Of a DNA stretch of 64,000 bases, positions 1 to 15,806 are shown piece after piece (position 1 is the first letter of the stretch; every line of letters begins with the position of its first letter). The stretch is from assembly GCA_963942565.1 (NCBI GenBank), contig OZ012687.1, positions 5,785,428 through 5,849,427 on the forward strand, given 5' to 3'. The notes under the pieces are model-generated. The model was not told the origin of the DNA. It ran no database searches and worked only from the letters and a program-made list of their open reading frames with translations. The DNA is from Maea johnstoni. Taxonomy: Eukaryota > Annelida > Polychaeta > Spionida > Magelonidae. The position numbers were made by a program, and so were the translations under genes.

Positions 1-133
1 TTAGAAATTGAGAATGATTTTACAAAATTTTTGAAGATTTATTAGTAATGTTATGATTAACATTTCCCTATCAGATAGTTTCTCAACTATGCATTCCCCT
101 CAGGTTTCAACAAAATTGTCAGGCTGCTTTTGG

Positions 134-342
134 CCTTATGTCGCTGGTGGCCAATTTGGCCAATACAAAAGGATGCAAAAAAACTGAAAATGATTGAAAA
201 CCTGCCTGATAAATAGGTACTCACCTGAGAGTGCTCAGCGAGAGCTATCCAATGAATACCAATATACAGGGTTTAGATAGTTTTCAAAACTCTTTGCATC
301 CTTGAACTTTGGACGAAGATTGCCTGAGCATTGGAAGGGTTA
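134..342. mobile_element. MITE of the TAACCCTT family, copy 1
   Basis: This copy shares its whole length with copies at 3987, 5643 and 11042. Common landmarks are GCTGGTGGC near the left end, 'gcgagagct' and 'ccaatgaatacca' in the middle, and a right end reading CATTGGAAGGGTTA. Intact copies start TAACCCTTATGCT and end AGCATTGGAAGGGTTA, so the ends form an imperfect terminal inverted repeat with TA outermost. No protein is encoded. Confidence 0.7.
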
Positions 343-375
343 ATGCGTTGTTGATATGTAAATATGAAACGTCTG

Positions 376-730
376 CAGGGCTCAACATTAAGAAAAAACT
401 TCATAAGCCCAGCAGGGCTAGTTACCGAAACCTTTACTAGCCCTAAAATATTTTTGCTAGCCCTGATATTAATGACAACTCTTTTCAAATAGTGACCTCA
501 GTTGATATCATAGCCTCTGTTGATAACATGAAAAGAATACAGTGTATTGTGGTTAATTGAGTTAAATTATCATTCAGGTATGCAGAGCCAAAGGTGGGCT
601 TCATAATTTTTTAAGCGCTGATATTCTAATTCTATCTAGCCCCTCAGGGCTACTCACACATAGAATTTACTAGCCCTGACTTTCAATAACTAGCCCGGGG
701 CTACGGGGCTAGCCTTAACGTCGAGCCCTG
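376..730. mobile_element. hAT-like MITE with CAGGGCTC ends
   Basis: The left end CAGGGCTCAACATTAAG pairs with the right end CTTAACGTCGAGCCCTG, an inverted repeat of about 17 bp with two mismatches. CAGGG termini are typical of hAT transposons. An 8-bp target duplication is not clear; only 'gtctg' is shared by the flanks. The interior repeats 'ctagccc' and 'gggctag' words and has no ORF of note. Confidence 0.6.
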
Positions 731-946
731 GTCTGTGGTGGGGAAGTTATCTGATTGCCTTCATGAATGTAGAAGTCCATCATGATAATTATTAAGCCAT
801 CAACACTTTCTCAAGTATGTGCTCTGATATCCCTTGATATATAGAAAGCATTTTGAATAGATTTCCAATCTGATTACTTAAAACTTTGGATAATGAACAA
901 AAAAATCTTACATTTACCACCATACCATCATTTGTCTTTGTTACAG

Positions 947-3972
<3,026 letters not shown>

Positions 3973-3986
3973 GTAATAATGACACC

Positions 3987-4203
3987 TATCCCTTATTGTA
4001 TGCCACTGATGGCTAATTAGGCCAATACAAAATGATGTGAAAAAATCTGAAAAAATCACCAAAACTCTAGCACATGGGCACTTAATGGAGAGTACTCAGC
4101 GAGAGCTCTCCAATGAATACCAACATGAAAGGGTTTCGATGGTTTCCAAAATCTTCGCGTCCTTGTGCTTTGGATGAAAGTAGCCTCAGCATTGGAAGGG
4201 TTA
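3987..4203. mobile_element. MITE of the TAACCCTT family, copy 2, in the NR2C 3' UTR
   Basis: Begins about 15 bases after the NR2C stop codon with 'tatcccttattgtatgcc' and ends CATTGGAAGGGTTA. It shares the middle landmarks of copies 1, 3 and 4. It lies where the mature transcript's 3' UTR must start, so it probably is transcribed as UTR. Confidence 0.75.
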
Positions 4204-5642
4204 GGCGTGGTTGTGGTAAGGGATGAACTTGCTATAGTAGGAACGCTGTGGGGAACAGTCTTCTTGACCTTTCACTGCCCGATCATCTATATGAAATACA
4301 AGCAAAACTTTTTCTGTGTAGATTTACAACTTTGTACAGTCAGCTACTTTTTTGTGTGAGGCTATATCTCACGCAGGTGTATTGTAATGGAACGGTTAGA
4401 GTGAATGAAATATTTATTATGTATATTCTAAGACTGAGGAGCTATTTCTATAGTTCCCAATGACATGTTGGCTGTTATTGATGACGGAGTATGACCTTAT
4501 TTTGATAGCTGAAATGATCCTTAAGTCCCAAGCTACTGCAGGCAACTAGATGCAGTTCAGTCATTCATGAGGCATTTGTATTATGAGTTGGGGGTTATCT
4601 AATTAAACATCTTTTCTTAATGAAGGAATACCCATTAGGAGGGTGTGTTTTGGAGGACAATTTATTTTTGTAATGGAATTATAACCTTAATTCAGCATGA
4701 ACATTTGGTTAGCAATTCTTGTCAAAGATATTAAGACAAACATACATATTGTCATCTTGCATCACAACTCAAGAAACTTCATTAGTCCCATGAAATGGAG
4801 GTAAGAAAGTATATTATATGGTATGTTGACTGTTATATTCTTCACTTCTTGACTTATGGTGTTTATCCCATCTTATTACTTTGGCAATCTGTATTCCGGC
4901 TCCAAGAGACGACTTGACTTGTTTTATAAAGGGATTTCCCACTCATATATCTATATGAGCACACGTTCACTTCTAGGACAGTCCTAGTTTTCCAATATCC
5001 CTAGAAACACACTTGTCATACATCCTGCTTTTAACTGCCCAACACTCACATCGTTTAACACTTTTCATGATGGGCCATCATTCTGTGGAATGATACTCTA
5101 GAATTCAAGGAACTGAGTATTGCTTTCTTTGGATTATCCTAGCCTATGAATATATCGTTTTAAGGTGTGTACCTGCATTTAGTAACCAATGTTATGTCCT
5201 CTTTGCTTTGGATCATGACCGTCGGAATGAGATGCAAAAAGCAAGTTAGCTTTTGAAAGTTCAGCAACTCACTTATGTGTAATTGTTTTAGTCGTCATCT
5301 TAGTTCACTTGACTGGATTGTTTTAAAATTGTTAGGGGTGTTTTAAATGTCACCTGGTGGCAGAAAGTGGAACTGTAACTGAATGATATTAGCTCTAAAA
5401 TGACCCGATATGATTGTACATATTCATATTGAATGGAAGCAGACTAAACATGTATTTTATATCATCTGTTTCCATCTTGGCAGTCTTGGGCAATAGGTGT
5501 GGAAGTGAGAATATGACAATTATTTAAAAGTATTTTCAGTTTTTCAATCTTTTCCTTGGAGAAAGCAAAGGAAAACCATATGAATTCACAATTCATTGTG
5601 AAGGGAACCTACAGAGAACTCTTTAGAAAACTTTATTCATCC

Positions 5643-5858
5643 TAACCCTTATGCTACTGGTGGCTAATTTGGCTTATACAAAATGATGCAAAAATTCTTA
5701 AAAAATGATTGATTGAAACCCTGGCAAATGGTTACTCATCTAAGGATACTCAGTGAGAGCTTTCCAATGAATACCAACACGACAGGGGTTAGGTGCTTTT
5801 CAAACATCTTTGCATCCTTATGCTTTGGACATATGTGGCCTTAGCATTAGAAGGGTTA
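5643..5858. mobile_element. MITE of the TAACCCTT family, copy 3 (most intact ends)
   Basis: Starts TAACCCTTATGCTACTGG and ends CCTTAGCATTAGAAGGGTTA. The outer TAACCCTT/AAGGGTTA pairs perfectly and the next bases (ATGCT/AGCAT) continue the inverted repeat. A TA target duplication is possible because both ends carry TA, which would suit Tc1/mariner-type mobilisation. Confidence 0.75.
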
Positions 5859-7946
5859 AAAGTTTAAAAGAATAATTAGGGTATGTCGTCAGTATGATTC
5901 TGTACTCAATACAGATACTATAATACTATAAAGTATTAATAAGTTCACTAATTTGAGGCACTGTTAAACTGTGCAAGCATGAAACTCATATTTATCAATG
6001 AATGTAGCAAATGTAGCTTACCTTTACTGTACTACTTGGTATATATGATGGTACTGATTCAAGTGGGGTGTGTAAACATTTATGAATGCACTAACATAAA
6101 TTGACATTGCACAAATTGTTAATGAGAAAACTGTAAAGAAAGCTGTTCACAGTATTCAAGGGTACAGATAATTGCTCTGCAAAGTTAGGTTGATGTACTT
6201 GACAATGAAAGAAATTCTAGATATTTTTCCCCCGAATAGTTTGGCAAATTCAAAATTGGAATTTGTAGTGCATTATATTGGAAATTCTTGGCTTCATATA
6301 TCCAAACTATTTATAATTGCATTCACATTGAAAGCATTCTTTCCAAATACCTTAACTTATGTGAGAATCATATCTTTGAAAATATATTTCTGCAAGTCAT
6401 CTCCCTTTCATATATTAAACATGGGTCTTCTGCATCTATTTTTCAGCTTAAACATGTCATTCTTTTTTGAATGGAAAGTCTACTACTGATTATCTCAAAA
6501 CCTTTTCTAGACAGAATGGTGTAGAAGCCACAAATCATCAATATATTGACTGCGCATATAGCTATGGTAAACATTGAAAAATCATACTCTTTCATGTATT
6601 TTGCCTCTGACAATTCAAAACTTCTTTGATTTTCATGCTTTTTCTAATGATTTTGAATAAATTGACTTTGACTTTTGGTGTTGTGAACCAGTTTGGCAAA
6701 GAGGAAGGATTGACGCACATTAAAATGTTATATTTTACATATTATAAGTCCTTTGTAATTTGCATACTTTTTTCTGTTTCATATTTTTTTCAAAGTGTAT
6801 TATTTTGAAATTGTTTAGTTTAAGCATTCATGCCTATAACAGCCTACAAGAGTCTATCCCTGTTGGTGATATATAAAACCTCTTTTGCAAAATATTAAAA
6901 TAAATGAAGTTTATCAGAATTCAACCCACAAGACCATTACATATTTTGGCAATTTATGCTAATTTCCCAAGTTTTTTCAAAAAGTAGCATTGTCAAAAAG
7001 AACTATAGGCATGAAGGCTCAGTAAAATCTACAAATTGAATGGTATGAAGAAATTGCAATTATGCAAATGAGGAATTATAATATGTTCATAACAAGCACT
7101 CTGCCCGACTGTGATGGTGGTCCCTAGAGCCACAGGTATTGTAATCAGTTATATCAAATTGTTGATTATGACTAGTCATGTTGCAAAAAAGTGTATATTT
7201 TATCCTGTTTGACTTTCAACAGTGTACTTTGTAAGATAGTGTATATGTAGTTGTAATGTATTTAGTCACCAAACGGACTGAAATTTACGGTTGTGAACTC
7301 CCAGTATTCACTGCATCAATAACAGTATAAAATCGTAGGAGAATGTTTTGGGAAAATAAACCTAACTATTTCATAATTTGCCAATATTTGAAGGATCATG
7401 TGGCTGAACTGTGAAAGTCTGTTGAAGGGGGAAAATCCTTTTTGTACTTGTGTTACAACAATTTTTCCCCAAAAATAATTTTCTCCTTCCGAAGCAGATG
7501 AAGTTGGTTTTTCATTTAACCCACTCATGCCTGGAGATCTTAACTACTGCCTTCTGGATCTATCAGACTTTTGAAAATACTTAAAAATTAATATAAAAGT
7601 CAACATATTTGAACAAAACTTTTAATTCTGATCAATGAAGTATCATCTACTGGATATTGAATTATAAACTCATGGTGCAAGAAAATTATACTTCCTGCTT
7701 ATTTTTATTATGATGGTATTGATATTTTGATACAGGGATGTTCTATAGTTGTATTTGTTATGGGATGTAGAATTTTTTGGTGTTCAAATTCTTTCGTGGG
7801 ACTAGCATCTAATGCTGTCTTATTTTGAGAGCAGTTGTTGCTGATTATGCTTATCACTGTCATGGAATGGCATGCTTTATAGCTTGGATAGGGCCTACTA
7901 AAGGTGTTGCGAGGGAAATAGTGCAAAAATGTTAGATCACAGGGAA

Positions 7947-8230
7947 GGTCTTAGCCAGAAATTTAGAAGTGGGTGTCCAAAATATAAAATATCCGGGTTT
8001 CCCTTATTACAAAAGAGACCTCAATATAATCAAGTAAAATTCATAAACCCACTCACTTATTGAAAACATGTATAGTTTCTTCAAGTAATGGTGCAGCACT
8101 TACATTAATGTGAACATTTTGAATTATTTGCTTTATATTGAGATTTTAGAAACTTACCAAATATCTGAGCGCCCTGCAGTGTATTAGTCCATATGATGTG
8201 GATGCCCAGTTGCCCTGCTGGCTAAGACCC
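7947..8230. mobile_element. Repeat with GGTCTTAGCCAG inverted ends (family X), copy 1
   Basis: Starts GGTCTTAGCCAG and ends CTGGCTAAGACC, a perfect 12-bp inverted repeat. A second copy at 13295-13980 shares 'gtcttagccag' at the left and 'ccctgctgg...taagac' at the right. There is no coding content. No target duplication was found, so the class is unassigned. Confidence 0.55.
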
Positions 8231-8909
8231 TGCTCAGAAGTTCAGTGCTTTTGTGAAGACGTCTCTCTTTGTATAAAGAAATTGTTTTTTACACCAGTAA
8301 AGCAAGTAAGTGAAGCCAGTGTGAAGAAGAATGTTAGCCCATCGTGATACATGCTTAGGTAGCGGAACAATGTACATAGAACACATTTTGTACATATCAC
8401 AAAAAATGGACTTTTATCTAGAATTGATATAGAAGAGAAAATTTAACTAGTAATTTTATGGCATATTTCTTGGTCAACTAAGGTTTTCTATCTTTATCTT
8501 ACACTCACTGTATATTAGCAAAGACTGACATTTTTTCAAAAGAAGTTTCACTAGCTATTTATGGCGTATAATTGTGTTGGTGGACACTATCAATTTTTGA
8601 CATTTGTTGATGAGGAATGAACTCGGGTCATTGTGGTTTTATGTATTCTGCACTGTTTCTCTTAGTAGACAGCCTAATATGTGTATTATTATAGTCTTAG
8701 TAGGTACAGAGTAGATAGTCAGGTGTGTACAGTTTATTTTTTTCACAGAGTAGTATATAGACCATCTCGAAGGCACTACTCAAAGAAGCATCACATATTT
8801 TATTGAGATATTGTTAATGGTGTTCTATCATTACCATTTATGGCAGATGGGTAGAATGAGAGCTCAAACTTTTTTTTCGATTGACCGATGACTTGTATTA
8901 CGTGGTTTC

Positions 8910-9150
<241 letters not shown>

Positions 9151-11041
9151 TCATATCTTCCCAATACCTTCAGTTAATTATGAACAGTTTGTCATATAGT
9201 GTGTAGATAGTGAGGGAAGTGCATCAGCAAGTCTACTATTCTCCTTTCCAAAGGAATACTTTCTAAAAAGGAATACTAAAAGAACACTAGAAAAAAAATC
9301 ACACTAAGCATGTATCTTCAGAAAGTCGCATTGGAATGTGAAAGTTTTGATTTTGATATGCTTGTTCAGTGCATTGTTGAAGCTTATCAGTATCCTGAAA
9401 ATTTACCAGTAGTAGTGACAATTGTGATATGCGAGATTGAAAGAAATATATCAATCTGTGGTTTGGGACAATGTAAGCATGATTCAAAACTATCAAAGTG
9501 TTAGGAATGAGAAAACTGTTTTGGTGATGCTATTCCTTGGTATTTGCAACACTTTATTGCATAATCCTTAAATGTCACTCTTCAAGTGATGTGTAATTGA
9601 CTTTTAATACTAACATTAATATTTTCGTTTCACTTGCTACTGGCTACTGTCAACATGTACATGTAGACAGGATGTAGTACAGAGTTCATTCCAGACAAAA
9701 GCAATGTGCGTTCTTTTTCTGACATTTCATCTTTTCAAGGGTTAAATGTCCTGTAGTAAGGGTACACTGAGTATGCACTGGGCTTGTTGGCATCTCATAA
9801 GGGTCAAGGGTTATATAGACTGGAGCAGGAATGTTTGTGGCCTTTCATTATGACCATCCATTAGGAGCCAGCTACTGTACTTTGTTATTGTAGAGAAGTT
9901 ATCTATTGTATGTGCTCTTTTAATGGGTGTCTCTTTTCTGACTAAATCATAGGTAACAGTCTTTGGATCTGTCTGTCTGTCCGTCTGCATTTGCTGAAAT
10001 AAATGTCTTTTAAGTGCCATATGGATTTCAAACTATGTCTTTGTCTTGTTTTCTTTGGTGATATGATACTATGATTTGGACCTCACCTAAGTAGGACTAC
10101 ACTGGACAAGTAGGTTAATAGTTATGTGACAAGCCAAGAGAAATTATCCAATATGGGAGAGATCAATCCAATAGTATCCAGGGATCCACTGTCACTGAGA
10201 ATTAGACCCCTTCTGCAATCTAGGATCACAAAGAAATAGTCATGTTCAATTCTTTTAGATACTTCGAAACGCATGGTAGTACTTCATTGTTCAATGCAAA
10301 TAAATCAACTGAAAAAGGACAATCTATAACTCTTAAATGTTGAGAGTTTATCTTGCTGACACTCCCATACATGATATTACTGGTGCAAGTATATGGGCAA
10401 GGAGCAATTTTAGTAGCAAAAGCATCACTGTTGAACCCTGGTTTGTGTAAAAATATGATTTATGATGAGAAGAGCTAAAATTATAATATTCTTATGCTAT
10501 TGATAGACAATGGAGATCTTGTTGGTAGCAAATCAACAAATAAAAATAGTTCCCATTAAGTGAACATTTTGCAGAAAATCTGAAGAGATCAAATCACTAG
10601 TTTTCATGATAAAATATGAATGTCAGAATTAAATACAAATTCCAGATCTGTTCATATCTTGCACCAGATACTGTATATCACTTGTCACATTTTGAGAAAA
10701 ATGGTATAAAAAGTATAAAAAACGTTTTCATATCACGCTTCATTTGCTGAATTTCCATTGACCATCAATCATATGCATATTTATACTGCGTCAGTTTTAA
10801 GATTATCCCATCTAGCCCCCTCAGCTCTATTTCCCAACAGAGGCATTTCATATACGCTCTATGTCTCTATCATTGAATCAAATCTTCCCAAAATTTATTC
10901 CAAAGGTTTAGCAAGCAATTGCAGAAACATGTCTAGTAGACCAGCATCATTTGGCTTAATTCCCTGTGTCCAGCTATGACAAATAGAAATAGGTCAGGTC
11001 TACCGTGCACTTCTGCATGGTTTTCAATCTCACTTCTTATT

Positions 11042-11231
11042 TAACACTTGTACTGCTGGTGGCTAATTTGGCCTACACAAAATGACTGAAACCCTGGCAC
11101 ATGTGTCCTTATCTGACAGTACTCAGCGAGAGCTATCCAATGAATACCAACATGACAGGGTTTAGATAGTTATCAAAAATCTTTGCATACTTGTGCTTTG
11201 CATGAATGTAGCCCTAGCATTGGAATGGTTA
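11042..11231. mobile_element. MITE of the TAACCCTT family, copy 4
   Basis: Starts TAACACTTGTACTGCTGG and ends CCCTAGCATTGGAATGGTTA. It is collinear with copies 1-3 but carries a short deletion before 'tgactgaaaccctgg'. Non-coding. Confidence 0.75.
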
Positions 11232-12169
11232 ATGTAAGATTTCAAATAATAAGCCTGCCCAAAATTATGTTTTTCTGTTTTGCAACATATAAGCTTTTTT
11301 TTTTTTTTTAACCCATTGGTATGAGATGTTTACAAACACTTTTCAAGTCTACATTAGTTACTGAGATGAGTAGACCGGGATCGGGCACTGTCCATGCATC
11401 ATCAAATGTCGCTGCCTCCCATCTCCTTGGCAACTATCTGACCTAGAAAGGATGCTGCATGCTAATTGCACAGATCAGATCACGTGACAAATGCTACACC
11501 GCGTAACCCGCGGCGCACATACCCTAGGTGCTAGCATGCTGTGCCTATGGCGTTGCGGTTCAAGGGGATGTATTTCTCTGATCAGTTATAATCTTTCAAG
11601 TGCACTAGCAATTTGTTCTAAATTTGCACATGCCCTATGGGGAAGGTAATTTGTTTAACCATTTACAAAAACTTTGTTTTTTTTCGAACTCCTTTCTGGA
11701 TGAGCTGGCGTTTTATCATGTATCACATAACTAGCATGAATTCACAAATTACATGCAGAACTGGAAAAATCAAACCAAGAAATGGCTTTATCTTGTTATC
11801 ATAAAGGAAGTGAGATGAGGGCGATCAAATCAAAATATTGAATAGAAATTAGTGAGCAGATACTTTCCTTAGCAAAACATACATTTTGCCTTTGATGGAA
11901 AACACACCATCTTTTGCATTATCATTTCTATAGGGTATGCAGGGATGTCTGTCATGTCTCATGAGATATATTTCATCATTTTAATCAATTTGAAAAAATC
12001 ATGATAAATGTTTTTAAGTACAAAATGGCATGTTTAATTACCTGATTTATAGCAAAGACACATTCTTCCTATGTCGTATTTATTCCAAATAACATGTCAT
12101 TCCAATTGTACCAAGTATACAAGCATCTGGAATGTATGCACCCTACCCTGGGAAAATTCTTAATGCACA

Positions 12170-12261
12170 GATCAGTATTGACCAATCACAACAGCTCATT
12201 CTATTCAGCCCGCCCTCAAATCCATCATGGCTGCCTCCTTCTGTCAGAATCCTTCCCGGAG
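12170..12261 (+). promoter_or_regulatory. KLHL12: Candidate promoter and non-coding first exon of KLHL12
   Basis: ACCAATCAC at about 12179 is a CCAAT-box match. It is followed by CATCATGGCTGCCTCC, which resembles a YY1/initiator element (ATGGC core), and then by CCCGGAG|GTAAAG, a good 5' splice site at 12261/12262. The first coding KLHL12 exon opens with a splice acceptor at 18470 and only 15 bases of leader, so an upstream non-coding exon must exist. This site lies about 6.2 kb upstream on the right strand. If joined, the ATG here would give a 14-codon upstream ORF ending before the main ATG. This is inference; no transcript was seen. Confidence 0.35.
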
Positions 12262-12463
12262 GTAAAGTGTTTGTTTTGCTGCATTTAGGAAGGACTTACC
12301 CTACCTTAGGTTGAAGGTACGTGGTCAAAAATGATTGCACTTAATACATTGATAAGTTAAAGTATAAAATCAATCACAGACGCCTATGAGTGTGCTTGCA
12401 AATTAAAATTTATGAAATCATATCGATATATGTAGTGAGGATGTACTGATGTAGCATTGTAGG

Positions 12464-12572
12464 CACAGGGGCTTGTATCGTTGAGCGGTCACTCGTGAGT
12501 CTGAGGCTGGTACTATGAAATATATTACTAGTACGGCTGTGACTACTGTGATCAACGATACAAGCCCCTGTG
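12464..12572. mobile_element. 109-bp hAT-like MITE with perfect ends and 8-bp target duplication
   Basis: The ends form a perfect 21-bp inverted repeat beginning CACAGGGGCTTGTATCGTTG. They are flanked on both sides by ATTGTAGG (12456-12463 and 12573-12580). An 8-bp duplication with a CAGGGG-type end is the hAT signature. The element is too short to code for anything, and intact ends suggest a fairly recent insertion. Confidence 0.85.
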
Positions 12573-13294
12573 ATTGTAGGTCTCGAATATAAGTGAGTCA
12601 TTTAACAGTGTGTTTAAGTCTTTTATATTCACCTTTTTGAAATGAAGATCACAAGCTTGAAATTACATGATATTTCTTCTTGCCTTAGCCTGTAAACGTT
12701 AATGTAGACATGTCTATTCTGCATTTCTCTCTCTGTTTATTTACTTTCTTCTTGTATGTGTCACACTGTGTGTGTGTGGGAGGGGGTGGGGGGGTAGTTT
12801 GAATAACAATATCGAACCCTACTATGTATCTGATGTTACTGGCGATTGAAACCCTGTGGAGGGGGGGGGGGGGATGGGGCGAGGAAAGTGTACTGACCAT
12901 CTGCCCTATTTTGCATGCTCCTTGCTCGGACGGCACATTTTTTTTTTAAATGGGTAATCCCCACCCCTGGGGCACAATTTGTGAACCATATTTTCTAGCC
13001 ACATGGTCATTGAAAAATATGAAAAGCAAATAATGTAATTAAAGTGATATTCTCCAAATTTCACAAGATTTAGTAATCCTCAATGTGTTTGATTAAATTG
13101 TTAAAATTCTTGTATTTTCCTAATTTATAAAAAAGATATTTCATACTAGCCATATCCAATGCTGGTCGTACCATTATGAAAATATTTGATTTTATTTGTT
13201 TGCCCACTGTTTGAAGGCCGATTGGGCTAATCATAAACAAGGAAATAGGACATTTTAAAGGAGAATTATGGGGGTTTTCAGACACTATTCACTA

Positions 13295-13980
13295 CAGTCT
13301 TAGCCAGGAATTAGAAACTGGCTGCACAAATTTGGCAGAACTTTGTTAAACTTTGAGCGTCCAAATCTTTTGAGAGGGGACCACAATATACTCAGATTTT
13401 CACCATAAACATGTATAAATTTATCAAAATAAGGCATAATATCCTTATACCATGTCATGGTAATAATATGGAGATGAAAAATTCAATTAAATGTTTAAGA
13501 TAGGCTTTTTAAGAAATTCCTCACAAAAAAATGTGGGTGCCTGGCAGTTAATTTTTAAGGGTTTGGCTGTCAAAAAAAACACGCCCAGACACCCTGCTGG
13601 TAGGACTGTTATTGATATGACAAGTATTGATCGATCGAAATAATTTTTCCAATGAATCGAAAAAAATATTATGTCAATTGTTATGTCAATTAATCGAAAC
13701 ATTTTTTCAGCCTTTTACGCCATTTTTAGCCAACGCTAATAAGAATTGTGAAGAGAAACTCAAGTATTCAATCAAACAGTTTTGAGGAAACCTTCATTGT
13801 CTTTGCATTGTGAGAATCTTAGGATCCTAGCCAAAAAATAAGTGAGGAACATGTGAACATGTTCCATTAGTGCAGTTCTTCAAAATCGAATCGAAATAAT
13901 CGGAATCGAAAAATAAGATGTCAATTATCGAATCGAAAAAAATGGATGTCAATGACAGTCCTACCTGCTGGCTGTAAGAC
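13295..13980. mobile_element. Family X repeat, copy 2, interrupted by a hAT MITE
   Basis: Left end GTCTTAGCCAGGAATTAGAA and right end CTGGCTGTAAGAC match the ends of 7947-8230. The body is split by the hAT-like insertion at 13601-13963. The right end almost touches the next repeat (CCGTAAATTCT family) at 13983. Confidence 0.55.
13601..13963. mobile_element. hAT-like MITE (363 bp) with 8-bp target duplication
   Basis: The left end TAGGACTGTTATTGATA pairs with the right end TGTCAATGACAGTCCTA. The flanks are CCTGCTGG at 13593-13600 and 13964-13971, an exact 8-bp duplication. The interior is rich in 'tcgaat/atcga' words and has no transposase. It inserted into family X copy 2. Confidence 0.85.
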
Positions 13981-13982
13981 TT

Positions 13983-15806
13983 CCGTAAATTCTCGCAAAT
14001 CTCGGACACTTTTTATTAATTACGATTTTCATTGGCTGATGGTGGCCGAAATTTACTGAAAATAGCGATCAAATGTCAGACACCGTGGCCGAGATTCGTC
14101 GATATTAACAATTGAAACGAAAGCTACATGTACTATGATGTAGATGGAACTGAAAATCGATCGCTAACTTCATACACAAGAATATAATTTTCCCCCACAA
14201 AACCCTTATTGTCCACCTACCTGACTTGTCATTTCTCTTCTATATATACTAATAAAGTGACTTGCCTCCCGTGTACATTGTTTTAGTGATGTCATTGATA
14301 TGAAATTTTATCGATTCGATTGATCGCTATATTTTTCGATTCGATTCGATTCGATTCGATACATCGTAACGTGCTCGTTGGGCACAATTAATTACCTAGT
14401 ATATTGCTCAAAATAAAAAACATTCTTGCTTTTTTAATTCATTCATCAAACAGCAAATCAATGAATCAATTCTGTATTTATTCATTCATCAATTATTATA
14501 ATCAATCATGATTTATTTTAATTTATTTTTATTTCATTTGAATACACACATTACTTGATTTAATTTGTTTATCAATTTACTTTATATTTGATTCAATCTT
14601 TTATACCTATTACAATTCATTTTGTGGCTGTTACTTGTATTAATTTCATCCATAGCCACATTGTATGTCTATATGGACATACGTTACATTCGCTCATTTG
14701 AGACACGAACGTTCGAAACGTTTGTATCTCAAATACTGCGCACATGATGAGCAGTACGTTTAGGGAACGTTTCAGACATTGTTGATCTGAACGTACTGCG
14801 AATTCTATGTGCGCAGTAACATAAAATGGCGGCCGTTTGTTTTGGTGAGCGAATCGGTCTACCGCTCATGATTTTGCGTGTACTTACGGCTAAGAGCCGT
14901 AGTACAACGCAAAACGGATGTTGGTTTGTTGGACCGAACGATGGCTCATGAGTTTTTGCGTGTACTAACGGCTGACAGCCGTAGTACACGGTAGAACTTA
15001 ACCCCCAAATATAGCGGCATTTGGGGGTAAATTTTGTCGATTCTGTCGCATCGATACGGTGGTCTTATCGATGCGACTATCGACAGGGTCTTACTTAGCG
15101 GTGCATCGACTTGGCGACTATCGATGACATCCCTACATTGTTTACTTGTTTATTCTTGCTGCCGCACGCTAATTACGCATTGAATTATACAAACTGGCGC
15201 AGCCCATGAGATCGATGTGTTTACTTCCGGTTTCGTAGCCGGTGTGTTTTGGCAGATATAGGGACAATAAAAATGTTAAGCTAGATGGAAAATCGATCGC
15301 TAACTTCGTGAGCAAGAACACAAATTTCCCCCACAAAATCATTATTGTCCACCTACCTGACTTGTCATTCCTCTGCTATATATACTTGTAAAGTAACTTG
15401 CCTCCCTTGTATGTTGTTTACTTGTTTATTCTTGCTGCCGCACATCAATTACGCATTGAATTATATACTTGTTCAAGTCGTTGACAAGTCTTATTTCGAA
15501 ATGGCGCCGCCCAAGCTGTATTCCACTCTACACGCAGAAATGCGATACCTACTTCCGGTTTCGCACCGATCGTCTTTTGGCGGATATGGGCACTAGAAAC
15601 GATCGTTATTAATCTAAAATCAATCGCAAACTTTGGAAATCTAAATGTTTTTTTCTTATATCAATGAAATTTACTTGGTGGCCGACTTTTGGTGAAATGT
15701 GTCCTTGGATGAATCGGGGGTGGGCGAATTTCCCCAGTAATTATTTGGTAAATTAATTATAGTGGCCGAGTTTCCTAGGGCGGCCGAGATTTCCAAGAAT
15801 TTACGG
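13983..15806. mobile_element. CCGTAAATTCT-family repeat with an internal duplication and a hAT insertion
   Basis: The ends are inverted: CCGTAAATTCTCGCAAATCT at the left and AGATTTCCAAGAATTTACGG at the right. A roughly 270-base stretch (landmarks 'aaaatcgatcgctaacttc', 'ccacctacctgacttgtcat', 'tgcctccc', 'ttgctgccgcac') occurs twice inside, at about 14150-14283 continued from 15136, and again from about 15285. The first copy is interrupted by the hAT insertion 14284-15135; the second shows the uninterrupted site. A shorter relative lies at 16735-17212. Confidence 0.6.
14284..15135. mobile_element. hAT-like non-autonomous transposon (852 bp) with 8-bp target duplication
   Basis: Starts TAGTGATGTCATTGATA and ends TATCGATGACATCCCTA, a 17-bp inverted repeat with two mismatches. 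It is flanked by CATTGTTT at 14276-14283 and 15136-15143. The duplicated host sequence at about 15400-15440 gives the empty site. No transposase frame was found. The ends resemble those of 13601-13963, so both may use the same hAT transposase. Confidence 0.85.

Larger units (their letters stand above)
1..946 (+). other. Intron (or upstream part) of the NR2C gene
   Basis: No coding exon is recognised before the acceptor at 946. The stretch is filled mainly by two transposon remnants (about 134-342 and 376-730), listed separately. Earlier NR2C exons, including the DNA-binding domain, are outside the window. Confidence 0.6.
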
